Part shown: positions 1 through 8,760 of the stretch, piece after piece
Position numbering within the stretch: position 1 is the first letter of the stretch
Layout of the letters: the number at the start of each line of letters is the position of its first letter
Position numbers and translations under genes: made by a program
Notes under the pieces: generated by a model
What the model was told of the DNA's origin: nothing
What the model saw: the letters and a program-made list of their open reading frames with translations, nothing else
The model's database searches: none
Assembly: GCF_016863475.1 (NCBI RefSeq)
Contig: NZ_BOOY01000026.1
Span: forward strand, 248,001 to 312,000
Length of the DNA stretch: 64,000 nt
Source: Spirilliplanes yamanashiensis
Lineage (GTDB): Bacteria > Actinomycetota > Actinomycetes > Mycobacteriales > Micromonosporaceae
Direction: 5' to 3'

Positions 1-204
1 CACCGGGTGGCGCCGAGGTTCGTCCGGACGCTGCGGGCCACCGCGGCCGACGCCCGGGACACCAGGGTCCGCCGCGCGCTGAACGCCTACGCCGCCAAGG
101 TGCAGCGGCACGTCGTCGACAGCCCCGACCTGGCCGGGCTGACCCCCGAGAACTCCGGCTGGCTGCTCGACCTCGGCGAGCTGTGCGGGGACTCGCTGGA
201 CTAG
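1..204 (+). CDS. C-terminal end of an unidentified protein (partial)
   Basis: An open frame enters from the left edge without a stop and ends at TAG 202-204. There is an in-frame GTG at 7, but the two codons before it are also open, so the gene most likely starts outside the window. The visible part, about 67 residues, is Arg/Ala-rich and predicted helical, ending in acidic residues (GDSLD). It has no signal peptide, membrane segment or motif I recognise. It is followed at once by a hairpin shared with the convergent gene to its right. Function unknown. Confidence 0.5.
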   Translation, partial: HRVAPRFVRTLRATAADARDTRVRRALNAYAAKVQRHVVDSPDLAGLTPENSGWLLDLGELCGDSLD

Positions 205-218
205 CCGTGGACGCGCGA

Positions 219-247
219 AGGGCGCCCCGCGTGCTGCGGGACGCCCT
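219..247. terminator. Hairpin between two convergent genes
   Basis: A 12-bp stem with one mismatch (219-230 pairing with 236-247, loop GTGCT) sits 15 bp after the TAG of the left-edge gene and 20 bp beyond the stop of the convergent minus-strand gene. It can serve as a terminator in both directions. There is no T-run, as is common in very GC-rich actinobacteria. Confidence 0.6.
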
Positions 248-267
248 CCGGTGCCGTGCGGGGTGAC

Positions 268-546
268 TTACGGGGCGGTCGACGCCGAGAAGTCGTACCA
301 GCCGCTGGCGAAGCCGATGATGTTCAGCACGATGCCGACGGCGACCAGGCCGAACGCCACGTAGGCGAGGGTGGGCTGCTTGCCCGCCTTCTTGGCCTCG
401 AGCAGCGACAGGATCGCGAACACGATGCCCAGCGGCGTGCAGCACAGGGCGAACACGATGCCGAGCACGCCCCACAGCGTGGTCTTGTCGTTGGCGGCAG
501 GGGCCGGCTGGCCGTAGGGCTGCTGGCCGTAAGGGGGTGGCGTCAT
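268..546 (-). CDS. Small DUF4190-type membrane protein
   Basis: This is a 92-residue protein. The start is ATG 546-544, chosen because the first residues form the usual Pro/Gln/Tyr-rich cytoplasmic head (MTPPPYGQQPYGQ) of actinobacterial DUF4190-like proteins; a longer frame upstream reads as non-coding Arg-rich sequence. Two hydrophobic segments follow, around residues 24-45 and 60-80, separated by a basic EAKKAGKQP loop, which suggests two membrane helices with both ends inside. The family is widespread and has no assigned biochemical role. It is divergent from purN, sharing a 164-bp intergenic region, and convergent with the left-edge gene. The family name is my inference from the layout of the protein. 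Confidence 0.7.
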   Translation of the reverse strand: MTPPPYGQQPYGQPAPAANDKTTLWGVLGIVFALCCTPLGIVFAILSLLEAKKAGKQPTLAYVAFGLVAVGIVLNIIGFASGWYDFSASTAP

Positions 547-698
547 AGAGTCACAATCCTCGGTCGGTTGATGGGCGGCCGGGGTACTCCGGCGCGCGCA
601 GCGACCGGCAGCGTACCGTGCCGAGGCGGGTTTGATCAGCCCGTACGCGCCGTACGGGCCGGTCACGGGCCGGAACCTGGCCCGAACGCGCCGCCCGA

Positions 699-713
699 TA
701 GGGTGCACGGGTG
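699..713 (+). promoter_or_regulatory. -10-like element and leaderless start of purN
   Basis: TAGGGT (699-704) fits the actinobacterial TANNNT -10 pattern. Only six bases separate it from the purN GTG at 711, and there is no Shine-Dalgarno sequence. Transcription would begin at or next to the start codon, giving a leaderless mRNA. No convincing -35 is visible. Confidence 0.45.
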
Positions 714-1328
714 ATTGCCCCCGCCCCAGCCCGGCTCGTCGTGCTCGTCTCCGGCTCCGGGAGCAACCTGCAGGCCCTGCTCGACGCGACCGCCGACCCG
801 GCGTACGGCGCCCGCGTGGTGGCCGTCGGGGCCGACCGGGAGGGCACGCTCGGGGCCGAGCGGGCCGCGCGCGCCGGGGTCCCCACGTTCGTGGACGTGG
901 TCAAGGACTACCCGACCCGCGACGAGTGGGACGCGGCGCTGACCGCGCACGTCGCCCAGCACCAGCCCGACCTGGTCATCTCGGCCGGGTTCCTCAAGCT
1001 GGTCGGCAAGCACTTCCTGACCGCCTTCGGCGACCGCTACATCAACACGCACAACGCGCTGCTGCCGGCCTTCCCCGGCATCCACGGGCCGCGCGACGCG
1101 CTCGCGTACGGGGTGAAGATCGCCGGCGCGACCCTCTTCTTCGTCGACGCGGGTGTCGACACGGGCCCGATCATCGCGCAGTGCAGCGTCCCGGTGCTCG
1201 ACGACGACACCGAGGAGACGCTGACCGAGCGGATCAAGGACGCCGAGCGCCGCCAGCTCGTGGAGCAGGTCGGCCGGCTGGTCCGCGAGGGCTGGACCAT
1301 CACGGACAGAAAGGTCACCATTCCATGA
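711..1328 (+). CDS. purN: Phosphoribosylglycinamide formyltransferase (GAR transformylase)
   Basis: PurN transfers a formyl group from 10-formyl-THF to GAR, the third step of purine synthesis. The 205-residue length is normal. Visible motifs are the phosphate-binding loop [10 protein letters not shown] (about residues 13-22), the active-site segment [12 protein letters not shown] with the conserved Asn and His (about 105-116), and [12 protein letters not shown] with the catalytic Asp (about 145-156). The usual Pro after the catalytic His is Asn here, a mild deviation. The start is GTG 711, supported by the -10-like box just upstream. The stop overlaps the purH ATG (ATGA), so the two are translationally coupled. 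Confidence 0.95.
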   Translation: MIAPAPARLVVLVSGSGSNLQALLDATADPAYGARVVAVGADREGTLGAERAARAGVPTFVDVVKDYPTRDEWDAALTAHVAQHQPDLVISAGFLKLVGKHFLTAFGDRYINTHNALLPAFPGIHGPRDALAYGVKIAGATLFFVDAGVDTGPIIAQCSVPVLDDDTEETLTERIKDAERRQLVEQVGRLVREGWTITDRKVTIP

Positions 1329-2875
1329 GCGACGAGGGGCGGCGCCCGGTCAAGCGGGCCCTGGTCAGCGTGTACGACAAGACGGGCCTGGCCGAGCTGG
1401 CGCAGGCGCTGCACGCGGCGGGCGTCCAGGTCGTGTCGACCGGTTCCACGGCGTCGGCGATCGAGGCGGCCGGTGTGCCGGTGACCCGCGTCGAGCAGCT
1501 GACCGGGTTCCCCGAGTGCCTCGACGGCCGGGTGAAGACGCTGCACCCCAAGGTGCACGCGGGCCTGCTGGCCGACCTGCGGCTGCCGGCGCACGCCGAG
1601 CAGCTCGCCGACCTGGGCGTCGAGCCGTTCGACCTGCTGGTGTCCAACCTGTACCCGTTCACGGAGACGGTGGCGTCCGGCGCGACCGCCGACGAGTGCG
1701 TCGAGCAGATCGACATCGGCGGCCCCGCCATGGTCCGCGCCGCGGCCAAGAACCACCCCTCCGTGGCGGTCGTGACCGACCCGGAGGCGTACCCCCTGGT
1801 GGTGGAGGCCCTCGCCGGCGGCGGTTTCACGCTGGCGCAGCGCATGGCCCTCGCGGCCCGCGCCTTCGGCGACATCGCCGAGTACGACGTGGCGGTCGCC
1901 GCGTGGACGGCCCGCGAGCTGGCCGGCGACGACGCGTTCGCCGGGTTCGCGCTGCGCCGCGCCGCGGTGCTGCGCTACGGCGAGAACCCGCACCAGGCCG
2001 CGGCCCTGTACACGGACGCGGCGGCGCACCCCGGGCTCGCCCAGGCGGAGCAGCTGCACGGCAAGGAGATGTCGTACAACAACTACGTCGACGCGGACGC
2101 GGCGTGGCGCTCGGCCAACGACTTCACCGAGCCGTGCGTGGCGATCATCAAGCACGCCAACCCGTGCGGCATCGCCGTCGGCCTGGACGTGGCGGACGCG
2201 CACCGCAAGGCGCACGCCTGCGACCCCGTGTCGGCGTACGGCGGCGTCATCGCCGTCAACCGCATCGTGAGCGCGGCCATGGCCAAGCAGGTCGCGGAGG
2301 TCTTCACCGAGGTCCTGGTGGCGCCGGGGTTCGAGGAGGAGGCGCTGGAGATCCTGCAGCAGAAGAAGAACATCCGGCTGCTGATCGCCCCGCCGTGGCA
2401 GCCCGCGGAGATCGAGTACCGGCAGGTCAGCGGCGGCATGCTCGCCCAGCACGCCGACCGGGTGGACGCCGACGGCGACGACCCGAAGACGTGGCGCCTG
2501 GTCGCGGGCGAGCCCGCCGAGGCCGACATCATGGAGGACCTGGCGTTCGCCTGGCGGGCGATCCGCTCGGTGAAGAGCAACGCGATCCTGCTGGCCAGCG
2601 ACGGCGCCACCGTCGGCGTCGGCATGGGCCAGGTCAACCGGGTCGACTCCGCCCACCTCGCCGTCACCCGCGCGGGCGCCGACCGCGTCGCCGGCTCGGT
2701 GGCCGCGTCGGACGCGTTCTTCCCGTTCGCCGACGGCGCCCAGGTGCTGATGGCGGCCGGCGTCGCCGCGATCGTGCAGCCCGGCGGGTCCATCCGCGAC
2801 GACGAGGTCATCGCCGCCGCCCAGGAGGCCGGCGTGACGATGTACTTCACCGGCACCCGGCACTTCTTCCACTGA
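1325..2875 (+). CDS. purH: Bifunctional AICAR transformylase / IMP cyclohydrolase
   Basis: PurH formylates AICAR with 10-formyl-THF and closes the ring to IMP, the last two steps of purine synthesis. The protein has 516 residues, the usual length. The N-terminal MGS-like cyclohydrolase domain is marked by [11 protein letters not shown] and STGSTA. The transformylase domain carries [23 protein letters not shown] and the IKHANPCG segment with the catalytic Lys-His pair. It overlaps purN by 4 bp at its start, and its TGA overlaps the ATG of the pentapeptide-repeat gene. The coupling of purN and purH is standard in actinobacteria. Confidence 0.97.
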   Translation: MSDEGRRPVKRALVSVYDKTGLAELAQALHAAGVQVVSTGSTASAIEAAGVPVTRVEQLTGFPECLDGRVKTLHPKVHAGLLADLRLPAHAEQLADLGVEPFDLLVSNLYPFTETVASGATADECVEQIDIGGPAMVRAAAKNHPSVAVVTDPEAYPLVVEALAGGGFTLAQRMALAARAFGDIAEYDVAVAAWTARELAGDDAFAGFALRRAAVLRYGENPHQAAALYTDAAAHPGLAQAEQLHGKEMSYNNYVDADAAWRSANDFTEPCVAIIKHANPCGIAVGLDVADAHRKAHACDPVSAYGGVIAVNRIVSAAMAKQVAEVFTEVLVAPGFEEEALEILQQKKNIRLLIAPPWQPAEIEYRQVSGGMLAQHADRVDADGDDPKTWRLVAGEPAEADIMEDLAFAWRAIRSVKSNAILLASDGATVGVGMGQVNRVDSAHLAVTRAGADRVAGSVAASDAFFPFADGAQVLMAAGVAAIVQPGGSIRDDEVIAAAQEAGVTMYFTGTRHFFH

Positions 2876-3468
2876 TGCGCACCGTCGAGGGCCAGCTCTT
2901 CTCGGGGGAGGACTGGGCCCTCGACGAGGTGGAGCGCACGCACTACGAGCAGTGCGTCTTCACCGACGTCGACTGGACGGAGTCCCGCCTGACGGGGTGC
3001 ACGTTCTCCGGCTGCGAGTTCGGCAACGTGCGGTTCAACGCCGCCGAGCTCGTCCGGTGCGCGATCGTCCAGTCGACGCTGCGCCGCTGCTCGTTCTTCG
3101 ACGCGGCGCTGACCGACTGCAAGCTGACCGGCACCGAGTTCGTCGACTGCGAGCTGCGCCCGCTGCGGGTCGACGGCGGCGACTGGTCGTGGGTGCTGCT
3201 GCGCGGCGCGAACCTGAGCGGCGTGCGGTTCGGGCCGCTGCGGCTCGCCCACGCCGACCTGTTCGCCGCCGACCTGACCAAGGCGGACCTGCGCGGGGCG
3301 GACCTGTCGGAGGCCCGGCTGCGCGACGCCCTGCTCGCCGGGGCGGACCTGCGGGGCGCCGACCTGGACGGGGTGAACCTGCGCGAGGCCAACCTCGCCG
3401 GGGTGCGCATCGACCTGGCCCAGGCGGCGCAGGTGGCGACGGCGTACGGCGCGGTCGTCGAGGCCTAG
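2875..3468 (+). CDS. Pentapeptide-repeat protein
   Basis: This 197-residue protein consists largely of A(D/N)LXX pentapeptides, for example ANLSGVRFG, ADLFAADLTKADLRGADLSE and ADLRGADLDGVNLREANLAG in the C-terminal half. The N-terminal half has a Cys-rich variant (CVFTDVDW, CTFSGCEFGNV, CSFFDAALTDC). Such repeats form a right-handed quadrilateral beta-helix. Some relatives (Qnr, MfpA) mimic DNA and protect gyrase, but most have no known role and nothing here identifies a target. Its ATG overlaps the purH stop, so it is probably the third gene of the pur operon. It ends tail-to-tail with the next gene, the two stop codons sharing a CTAG. Confidence 0.85.
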   Translation: MRTVEGQLFSGEDWALDEVERTHYEQCVFTDVDWTESRLTGCTFSGCEFGNVRFNAAELVRCAIVQSTLRRCSFFDAALTDCKLTGTEFVDCELRPLRVDGGDWSWVLLRGANLSGVRFGPLRLAHADLFAADLTKADLRGADLSEARLRDALLAGADLRGADLDGVNLREANLAGVRIDLAQAAQVATAYGAVVEA

Positions 3469-5012
3469 CGCAGCTCGAGCCGGGTCACGTCGACGACCTC
3501 GTACACGTCCAGGGTCACGCCGGTGACCCGCTCGGAGTGGCCGACGGCGCGCTGCCCCCAGCGCAGCGGGATCGCCGGCATGTCGCGCACCAGCACGTCC
3601 TCGATCTGCTGGTGCAGCGCCGTGGCGGTGGCCGCGTTCCTCGCGGTGGTGGCCTTCTGGGCGAGGGTGTCGACGTCGCCGCTCTGGTAGCCGCCGTAGT
3701 TGGAGGACCCGGCCGCGGTGAACAGCGGCGTCAGGTAGCTCTCCATCGACGGGTAGTCCATCGACCACGACATGCGGAACAGGCTCACCGGGGCGCCGCG
3801 GCGCACCTCGTCGAGCAGGGCGTCGAGCGTGTCGTACGGCGCCGGGGTGCAGGTGACCGCCAGCGCGGCGGTGAGCTGGGCGCACGCCGCCGTCACCCAG
3901 TCCGCGTGCCCGCCGTCGGCGGTGTGGGCGACGGTGAGCTCGGCGGGGCCGTTCGCCGCGGCGTAGAGGGCGCGGGCGGCGCCCGGGTCGTGCCGGCAGG
4001 GCGCGCCGCACGCGTCGGCGCGGTGGCCGGGCACCAGCGGCGGCACGAACGAGCGGGCCGGCTGCTCGCTGCCGGGGGCGTGGGCGGCGACGAGGGCGTC
4101 GCGGTCGAGGGCCATCGAGACGGCCTGGCGGGCGCGCGGGTCGGCCAGGCCGGGCGCGGCCAGGAACGTCATCGTGGACGTCGGGACGACCGCGTACCGG
4201 TCGCCGAGGCGCTCGGCGGCGCCGGCCAGCTCGCCGGGCGGCAGGGCGGCGTCGACGTCGAGGTCGCCGTCGAGCAGGTCGCGGTAGGCGCGGCCGCTGG
4301 ACGGGTACACCCGGAACTCGATGCTGCCGACCCGGCCGGGCGCCGGGTGCGCGTCGTAGCGCTCGACGCGGAGCCCGTCGTCGCCGTCGCCGCCGGCCAG
4401 CCGGTACGGGCCCTGGCCGACGACGGCGCCGGCGAAGCCGGGACGCAGCCGGCCCGGCGACTCCCAGGCGGCGGCGGGCAGCGGCAGGAACGCCGGGTGG
4501 CCGAGCATCGCCGGGAAGTCGGGGAACGGCAGCGCGAGCCGCACCTCCACGGTGCGCTCGTCGGCGGCCTTGAGCCCGTACAGGGTGGTGGCGGGCGGGG
4601 CGTCGCCCTGCATGTCGGCGAAGCCCTGGACGCGGTCGAGCAGGTAGGCGTTGCGCTGCCGGTTCGGGCCGTACGCGGCGTAGTTCCAGGCGGTCACGTA
4701 GTCGGCGGCGGTGACCGGGCTGCCGTCGTGGAACGTGTAGCCGTCCGCGAGGGTGATGCGCCAGGTGCGGTTGTCCTTCGAGGTGACGGCGGACGCGGCG
4801 GCGGGCACCGGCCGGCGCTGGTCGTCGTAGCGCACCAGCGGCGTGAACAGCGCGGCCAGCACCTGCGCGGAGTCGCGGTCGCCGGCGGCCGACGGCAGCA
4901 GCTCGGCGGGCCCGCCGATCGCCACCGAGACGTCGGCCGGGTCGCCGCCCGGGCCGGTGAGGGCGCAGCCGCCGAGGGCCAGCACCGCGACGACGGCGTG
5001 CACGACTCTCAC
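3465..5012 (-). CDS. Family-5 ABC transporter substrate-binding lipoprotein (oligopeptide type)
   Basis: This 515-residue protein is an extracytoplasmic solute-binding protein of the Dpp/Opp type. The start is GTG 5012-5010, preceded on the minus strand by AGGGGG about 8 nt upstream. It opens with a short signal peptide and the lipobox LALGGC, giving a lipidated Cys near residue 17. Family landmarks include AAFTPLVRYDDQ-like early sequence, WRITLADGYTFHDGSPVTAADYV-type binding-domain sequence, and ARQAVSMALDRDAL in the second lobe. No permease or ATPase genes adjoin it, so it is an orphan binding protein or works with a transporter encoded elsewhere. The ligand cannot be told from sequence. 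Confidence 0.88.
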   Translation of the reverse strand: MRVVHAVVAVLALGGCALTGPGGDPADVSVAIGGPAELLPSAAGDRDSAQVLAALFTPLVRYDDQRRPVPAAASAVTSKDNRTWRITLADGYTFHDGSPVTAADYVTAWNYAAYGPNRQRNAYLLDRVQGFADMQGDAPPATTLYGLKAADERTVEVRLALPFPDFPAMLGHPAFLPLPAAAWESPGRLRPGFAGAVVGQGPYRLAGGDGDDGLRVERYDAHPAPGRVGSIEFRVYPSSGRAYRDLLDGDLDVDAALPPGELAGAAERLGDRYAVVPTSTMTFLAAPGLADPRARQAVSMALDRDALVAAHAPGSEQPARSFVPPLVPGHRADACGAPCRHDPGAARALYAAANGPAELTVAHTADGGHADWVTAACAQLTAALAVTCTPAPYDTLDALLDEVRRGAPVSLFRMSWSMDYPSMESYLTPLFTAAGSSNYGGYQSGDVDTLAQKATTARNAATATALHQQIEDVLVRDMPAIPLRWGQRAVGHSERVTGVTLDVYEVVDVTRLELR

Positions 5013-5089
5013 TGGCCCAACCCCCTGACGTGATCCGGCCCACCGTAGGGGATGCGGGTGGGCTCGCACACCCCGGGCCGACCTTCGGC

Positions 5090-5117
5090 CGGACAGCCGT
5101 AACCTGGCTGATACGGT
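5090..5117 (+). promoter_or_regulatory. Putative sigma-70-type promoter of mdh
   Basis: CGGACA (5090-5095) and TACGGT (5112-5117) are separated by 16 bp and lie upstream of mdh. A GGAGTGAG ribosome-binding site (5141-5148) follows before the ATG at 5155. A second TACGGT on the minus strand (5042-5047) could serve the divergent binding-protein gene. Confidence 0.45.
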
Positions 5118-5154
5118 CCGGACAAAGCAGCCCCGCCTACGGAGTGAGACGACT

Positions 5155-6105
5155 ATGGGCAAGAAGGTCACCGTCGTCGGTGCCGGTTTCTACGGCTCCA
5201 CGACCGCGCAGCGCCTGGCCGAGTACGACATCTTCGAGACCGTCGTGCTCACCGACATCGTCGAGGGCAAGCCCGAGGGCCTCGCTCTCGACCTCAACCA
5301 GTCCCGCCCCGTCGAGGGCTTCGAGACCAAGGTCGTGGGCGCCACGACCGGCCCGAACGGCGAGGGCTACGAGGCCATCGAGGGCTCGGACATCGTCGTC
5401 ATCACGGCGGGCCTGCCCCGCAAGCCCGGCATGAGCCGGATGGACCTGCTCGGCGTCAACGCGAAGATCGTCCGTCAGGTGTCGGAGAACGTCGCGAAGT
5501 ACGCCCCGAACGCCGTCGTCATCGTCGTGTCGAACCCGCTCGACGAGATGACCGCGCTGGCCCAGATCGCCACGCAGTTCCCGAGGAACCGGGTCCTCGG
5601 CCAGGCGGGCATGCTGGACACCGCCCGCTTCACCCACTTCGTCGCCGAGACGCTGGCCGTGCCGGTCGCGTCGGTGCAGACCCTGACGCTGGGCTCGCAC
5701 GGCGACACGATGGTGCCGGTGCCGTCGCGCTGCACCGTCAACGGCAAGCCGCTCGCCGAGCTGCTGCCGGCCGAGAAGATCGAGGAGCTGGTCGTGCGCA
5801 CGCGCAACGGCGGCGCCGAGGTCGTGGCGCTGCTGAAGACCGGCTCGGCCTACTACGCCCCGTCCGCCGCGGCGGCCCGGATGGCCCGCGCGGTCGCCGA
5901 GGACTCCGGCGCGGTCATGCCGGTGTGCGCCTGGGTCGACGGCGAGTACGGCATCTCGGGCGTCTACCTGGGCGTCGAGGCGGAGATCGGCGCGGGCGGC
6001 GTGCGCCGGGTCGTCGAGACCGACCTGACCGAGTCCGAGCTGGCGGGCCTCAAGGAGGCCGCCGAGGCGGTGCGCGCCAAGCAGGCGGACGTCGCCGACC
6101 TCTGA
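5155..6105 (+). CDS. mdh: Malate dehydrogenase (LDH-like type)
   Basis: MDH interconverts malate and oxaloacetate with NAD in the TCA cycle. At 316 residues it has the length of the LDH-like prokaryotic MDH family. The NAD-binding Rossmann loop is VTVVGAGFYGSTTA (residues 5-18). Substrate residues are in LPRKPGMSRMDLL (two catalytic Arg), SNPLDEMT (Asn) and LGSHGDTMVP (catalytic His). The Arg at the specificity position of the PRKPGMSR loop agrees with malate rather than lactate. The start ATG has GGAGTGAG upstream. A strong hairpin follows, shared with the convergent hydrolase. icd lies 0.8 kb downstream but with its own promoter region. Confidence 0.95.
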   Translation: MGKKVTVVGAGFYGSTTAQRLAEYDIFETVVLTDIVEGKPEGLALDLNQSRPVEGFETKVVGATTGPNGEGYEAIEGSDIVVITAGLPRKPGMSRMDLLGVNAKIVRQVSENVAKYAPNAVVIVVSNPLDEMTALAQIATQFPRNRVLGQAGMLDTARFTHFVAETLAVPVASVQTLTLGSHGDTMVPVPSRCTVNGKPLAELLPAEKIEELVVRTRNGGAEVVALLKTGSAYYAPSAAAARMARAVAEDSGAVMPVCAWVDGEYGISGVYLGVEAEIGAGGVRRVVETDLTESELAGLKEAAEAVRAKQADVADL

Positions 6106-6117
6106 GTCGCGGAACCG

Positions 6118-6152
6118 TGAGAAAGGGCCCGGCACCGCCGGGCCCTTTCTCA
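6118..6152. terminator. Perfect 16-bp bidirectional terminator hairpin
   Basis: 6118-6133 pairs perfectly with 6137-6152 around an ACC loop. The arms end in AAAG/CTTT, giving short A and U runs on both strands. It lies 13 bp after the mdh stop. The minus-strand hydrolase's stop codon (6152-6150) falls inside the stem. Confidence 0.85.
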
Positions 6153-6782
6153 TGCGCGCACGAACGGCGCCCCGAGGTGCGGCGTGGCGAGGGTCAGTCC
6201 GGCGTCACGGGCGGCGGCGAGCCGGTCCCGGCGGGTGGCCGCCGCCGTCGCCGGGTCCATGTCGTGGCCGTACGTCAGCTCGGGGTGCAGCAGCTGCACG
6301 GCGTGCACGAACAGGTCGCCGGTGACGAGCAGGCCGTCGCCGACGAGCACGGACTGGTGGCCGGGCGTGTGGCCCGGCGTGGCGAGCACCCGGACGCCGG
6401 GGGCGATCGTGGTGTCGCCGTGGTCGGTGTGCAGGTGGGTGAGGAGCACGGTGGTCACGTCACCGGGTGTGATGCCGGCGGCGGCCAGTTCGGCGGGCAG
6501 CCGCCCCGGGGTGGGCGCCCAGGCGCTCGCGGGGGCGTCCGCCGGCCCGATGCCCGCGTCGACCAGGGTGACCGGGCCGTCGCCGTGCCGGACGGCGAAG
6601 CAGCGGAAGTGCAGCCGCCATCGCCCGTGCTCGTCCACCGAGCCGGGGTCGAACGCGTCGGCCGCGGCCCACTGGGCGGGCGACGCCGCCGGGATCGCGG
6701 TTTCGCGGGGCTCGAAGAACGGGCCCTCGGCGTCCTGCAGAGCGGTGACACTGAGGGGTCCGAAGTTGCGGCTCACCGGCAT
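6150..6782 (-). CDS. MBL-fold metallo-hydrolase
   Basis: This 210-residue protein has a metallo-beta-lactamase fold. Metal ligands are visible in HLHTDHGD (about residues 111-118), TPGHTPGHQSVLV (His, about 132-144), GDLFVHA (bridging Asp) and the terminal TPHLGAPF (His). The AHHG-type spacing and size resemble the lactonase/hydrolase branch related to AiiA and quorum-quenching enzymes, but the substrate is not predictable. The start ATG 6782 has no strong Shine-Dalgarno; no better in-frame start is visible. It is divergent from icd, and a perfect palindrome lies between them. Its stop codon sits inside the shared terminator. Confidence 0.85.
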   Translation of the reverse strand: MPVSRNFGPLSVTALQDAEGPFFEPRETAIPAASPAQWAAADAFDPGSVDEHGRWRLHFRCFAVRHGDGPVTLVDAGIGPADAPASAWAPTPGRLPAELAAAGITPGDVTTVLLTHLHTDHGDTTIAPGVRVLATPGHTPGHQSVLVGDGLLVTGDLFVHAVQLLHPELTYGHDMDPATAAATRRDRLAAARDAGLTLATPHLGAPFVRA

Positions 6783-6832
6783 CGGCCGATGATGCCAGGG
6801 AGGCGACCCGCATCGTGGTCGCGCCCCGTCTT

Positions 6833-6850
6833 GCAGTACGCTCGTACTGC
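6833..6850. promoter_or_regulatory. 18-bp perfect palindrome in the MBL/icd divergent region
   Basis: GCAGTACG-CT-CGTACTGC is a perfect inverted repeat with 8-bp arms and a 2-bp centre. It lies 34 bp before the icd ATG and 51 bp before the MBL-hydrolase start. Its size and symmetry are those of a dimeric repressor site (TetR/MarR/GntR-like). No regulator gene adjoins it. Confidence 0.5.
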
Positions 6851-6884
6851 TTGAGCATGAATCCTGTGAGAGGAGCGCCGGCCG

Positions 6885-8102
6885 ATGGCGAAGATCAAGG
6901 TCAACAATCCGGTCGTGGAGCTCGACGGCGACGAGATGACGCGGATCATCTGGAAGCAGATCCGCGAGCAGCTGATCCTGCCGTACCTCGACGTCGAGCT
7001 GGAGTACTACGACCTCTCGGTCCAGTACCGGGACGAGACCGACGACCAGGTGACCATCGACGCGGCGAACGCCATCAAGCGGCACGGCGTGGGCGTCAAG
7101 TGCGCCACGATCACGCCGGACGAGGCGCGGGTCGAGGAGTTCGGCCTGAAGAAGATGTGGCGGTCGCCGAACGGCACGATCCGCAACATCCTCGGCGGCG
7201 TCGTCTTCCGTGAGCCGATCATCATGGAGAACGTGCCGCGGCTGGTGCCGGGCTGGACCAAGCCGATCGTGATCGGCCGCCACGCCCACGGCGACCAGTA
7301 CAAGGCGACCGACTTCGTGGTGCCCGGCCCGGGCACGCTGACGGTCACGTTCACCCCCGCCGACGGCTCCCAGCCGATCGAGCACGTCGTCACCGAGTAC
7401 CCCGGGGGCGGGGTCGCGATGGCGATGTACAACTACGACGACTCGATCCGCGACTTCGCGCGGGCGTCGTTCCGGTACGGCCTGGCCCGCAAGTTCCCGG
7501 TGTACCTGTCCACGAAGAACACCATCCTCAAGGCGTACGACGGCCGGTTCAAGGACCTGTTCGCCGAGGTGTTCGAGGCGGAGTTCGCCGAGGAGTTCAA
7601 GGCCGCCGGCATCACCTACGAGCACCGCCTCATCGACGACATGGTCGCCGCCGCGCTGAAGTGGGAGGGCGGCTTCGTCTGGGCGTGCAAGAACTACGAC
7701 GGTGACGTGCAGTCCGACACGGTCGCGCAGGGCTTCGGCTCGCTGGGCCTGATGACCTCGGTGCTCATGACGCCGGACGGCAAGACCGTCGAGGCGGAGG
7801 CCGCGCACGGCACCGTCACCCGGCACTACCGGCAGTGGCAGAAGGGCGAGAAGACGTCGACGAACCCGATCGCGTCGATCTTCGCCTGGACGCGCGGCCT
7901 GGCGCACCGCGGCAAGCTGGACGGCACCCCGGCCGTCGGCGAGTTCGCGGACACGCTGGAGCAGGTCATCATCGACACCGTCCAGGGTGGCCAGATGACG
8001 AAGGACCTGGCGCTGCTCATCTCGCGTGACGCCCCGTGGCTGACCACGGACGAGTTCATGAACGCCCTCGACGAGAACCTGGCGCGCAAGCTCGGCGCCT
8101 GA
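6885..8102 (+). CDS. icd: NADP-dependent isocitrate dehydrogenase (homodimeric, eukaryote-like type)
   Basis: The enzyme oxidatively decarboxylates isocitrate to 2-oxoglutarate in the TCA cycle. The 405-residue length and the segments [31 protein letters not shown] (substrate Ser and Arg) and TRHYRQW identify the homodimeric type-II NADP-IDH family shared with mitochondria, not the E. coli type and not the 740-residue monomeric enzyme. Cofactor and metal-site sequence [24 protein letters not shown] is intact. The start ATG is preceded by GAGAGGAG (6868-6875). A 10-bp GC hairpin follows the stop. It is transcribed away from the MBL gene across a palindrome-bearing intergenic region. Confidence 0.96.
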   Translation: MAKIKVNNPVVELDGDEMTRIIWKQIREQLILPYLDVELEYYDLSVQYRDETDDQVTIDAANAIKRHGVGVKCATITPDEARVEEFGLKKMWRSPNGTIRNILGGVVFREPIIMENVPRLVPGWTKPIVIGRHAHGDQYKATDFVVPGPGTLTVTFTPADGSQPIEHVVTEYPGGGVAMAMYNYDDSIRDFARASFRYGLARKFPVYLSTKNTILKAYDGRFKDLFAEVFEAEFAEEFKAAGITYEHRLIDDMVAAALKWEGGFVWACKNYDGDVQSDTVAQGFGSLGLMTSVLMTPDGKTVEAEAAHGTVTRHYRQWQKGEKTSTNPIASIFAWTRGLAHRGKLDGTPAVGEFADTLEQVIIDTVQGGQMTKDLALLISRDAPWLTTDEFMNALDENLARKLGA

Positions 8103-8120
8103 TCCCGTAGCACCCGCGAG

Positions 8121-8146
8121 GCCCGCCGGCGACCGTGCCGGCGGGC
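8121..8146 (+). terminator. GC hairpin after icd
   Basis: 8121-8130 pairs perfectly with 8137-8146 around a six-base loop, 18 bp after the icd stop. No U-run follows. Confidence 0.6.
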
Positions 8147-8172
8147 CGCCGTGCGTCTACGGTCGGGCCATC

Positions 8173-8569
8173 TTGATCGCCCACCTCAGCGACCCGCACG
8201 TCACCCCGGGCAACCACGACGACGCGGCGGCGCTGGTGGCGGCGTTCGGCGGCACCGGGCGGCTGGGCGGCGGGCACGCGACCCGGTACGCCGTGGAGTA
8301 CCCGGAGGCCACGATCGTGGCGCTGGACTCGGCGGTGCCCGGCGAGGCCGGCGTGGTCGACGCTGCTGACGGTGGCGCCGAGCACGTGGCGGCAGAGCCA
8401 GCTGCGGATGCACGACGCGGCGCCGCCGGGCTACCTGGCGGAGCCGACGGGGATGCTGCTGCACATCGTGGACGGTCCGGACTGTGTCACGCACGTCGTC
8501 GCGGTGCCACGCCGGGGCGCCGCTCGGCTGACCGGCGAACCGGATGTATGCACCGAACCGCATGTTTAG
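8173..8569 (+). pseudogene. Decayed calcineurin-like phosphodiesterase (CpdA/Icc type)
   Basis: Fragments of a class III cyclic-nucleotide phosphodiesterase can be read in order, but they are not one gene. From 8173 (TTG) the frame gives IAHLSDPH, the first metal motif, and then directly VTPGNHDD, the GNHD motif. In intact relatives these are about 60 residues apart. VALDSAVPGEAG follows. The frame then fails and the homologous tail continues in another frame from about 8372 (WRQSQLRMHDAAPPGY... VTHVVAVP) to a TAG at 8567-8569. The GHxH block is absent. So there is at least one internal deletion near 8200 and one frameshift or deletion near 8360. No alternative gene covers this stretch. Confidence 0.7.
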
Positions 8570-8592
8570 GGACCGTAACCGGCGCTGCGGCA

Positions 8593-8760
8593 TATCGTTG
8601 AGCTGTCTGTACGCGGCCGCAAGGCCGCGCACACGGTGGAGATCCACCGGTCGTGGCCGCCTTGTCCCGGGCGCCCGTCGGTGCCTCCCGTGGCTGTCGC
8701 AGCACAGCCTGCCGTCCCTTCCCTGTGGGGGGCCCTGTCCCGGGCCCCCCACACCCCTTT
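8593..8760 (+). ncRNA. Possible small structured RNA between the pseudogene and galT
   Basis: This gap has no coding frame that looks real, but it holds a -10-like TATCGT (8593-8598) followed by four hairpins. They are 8612-8629 (7-bp stem with a GCAA tetraloop), 8634-8649 (7 bp), 8692-8709 (6 bp) and the 12-bp terminator stem 8724-8753, followed by CCCCTTT. Such an arrangement fits a transcript of roughly 150 nt. The last hairpin alone can be explained as the galT terminator, so the RNA is a hypothesis. Confidence 0.25.
8724..8753. terminator. Strong hairpin downstream of galT
   Basis: 8724-8735 pairs perfectly with 8742-8753 (12 bp, loop TGTCCC). It lies 25 bp past the galT stop on the minus strand and would also end any plus-strand transcript entering from the left. 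Confidence 0.75.

Noticed and set aside
2083-5043. Open frame of nearly 1000 codons on the minus strand opposite purH and the pentapeptide gene
   Set aside because: It is Arg/Gly/Ala low-complexity, a mirror of strong genes in a GC-rich genome; the real gene here is the binding lipoprotein in another frame.
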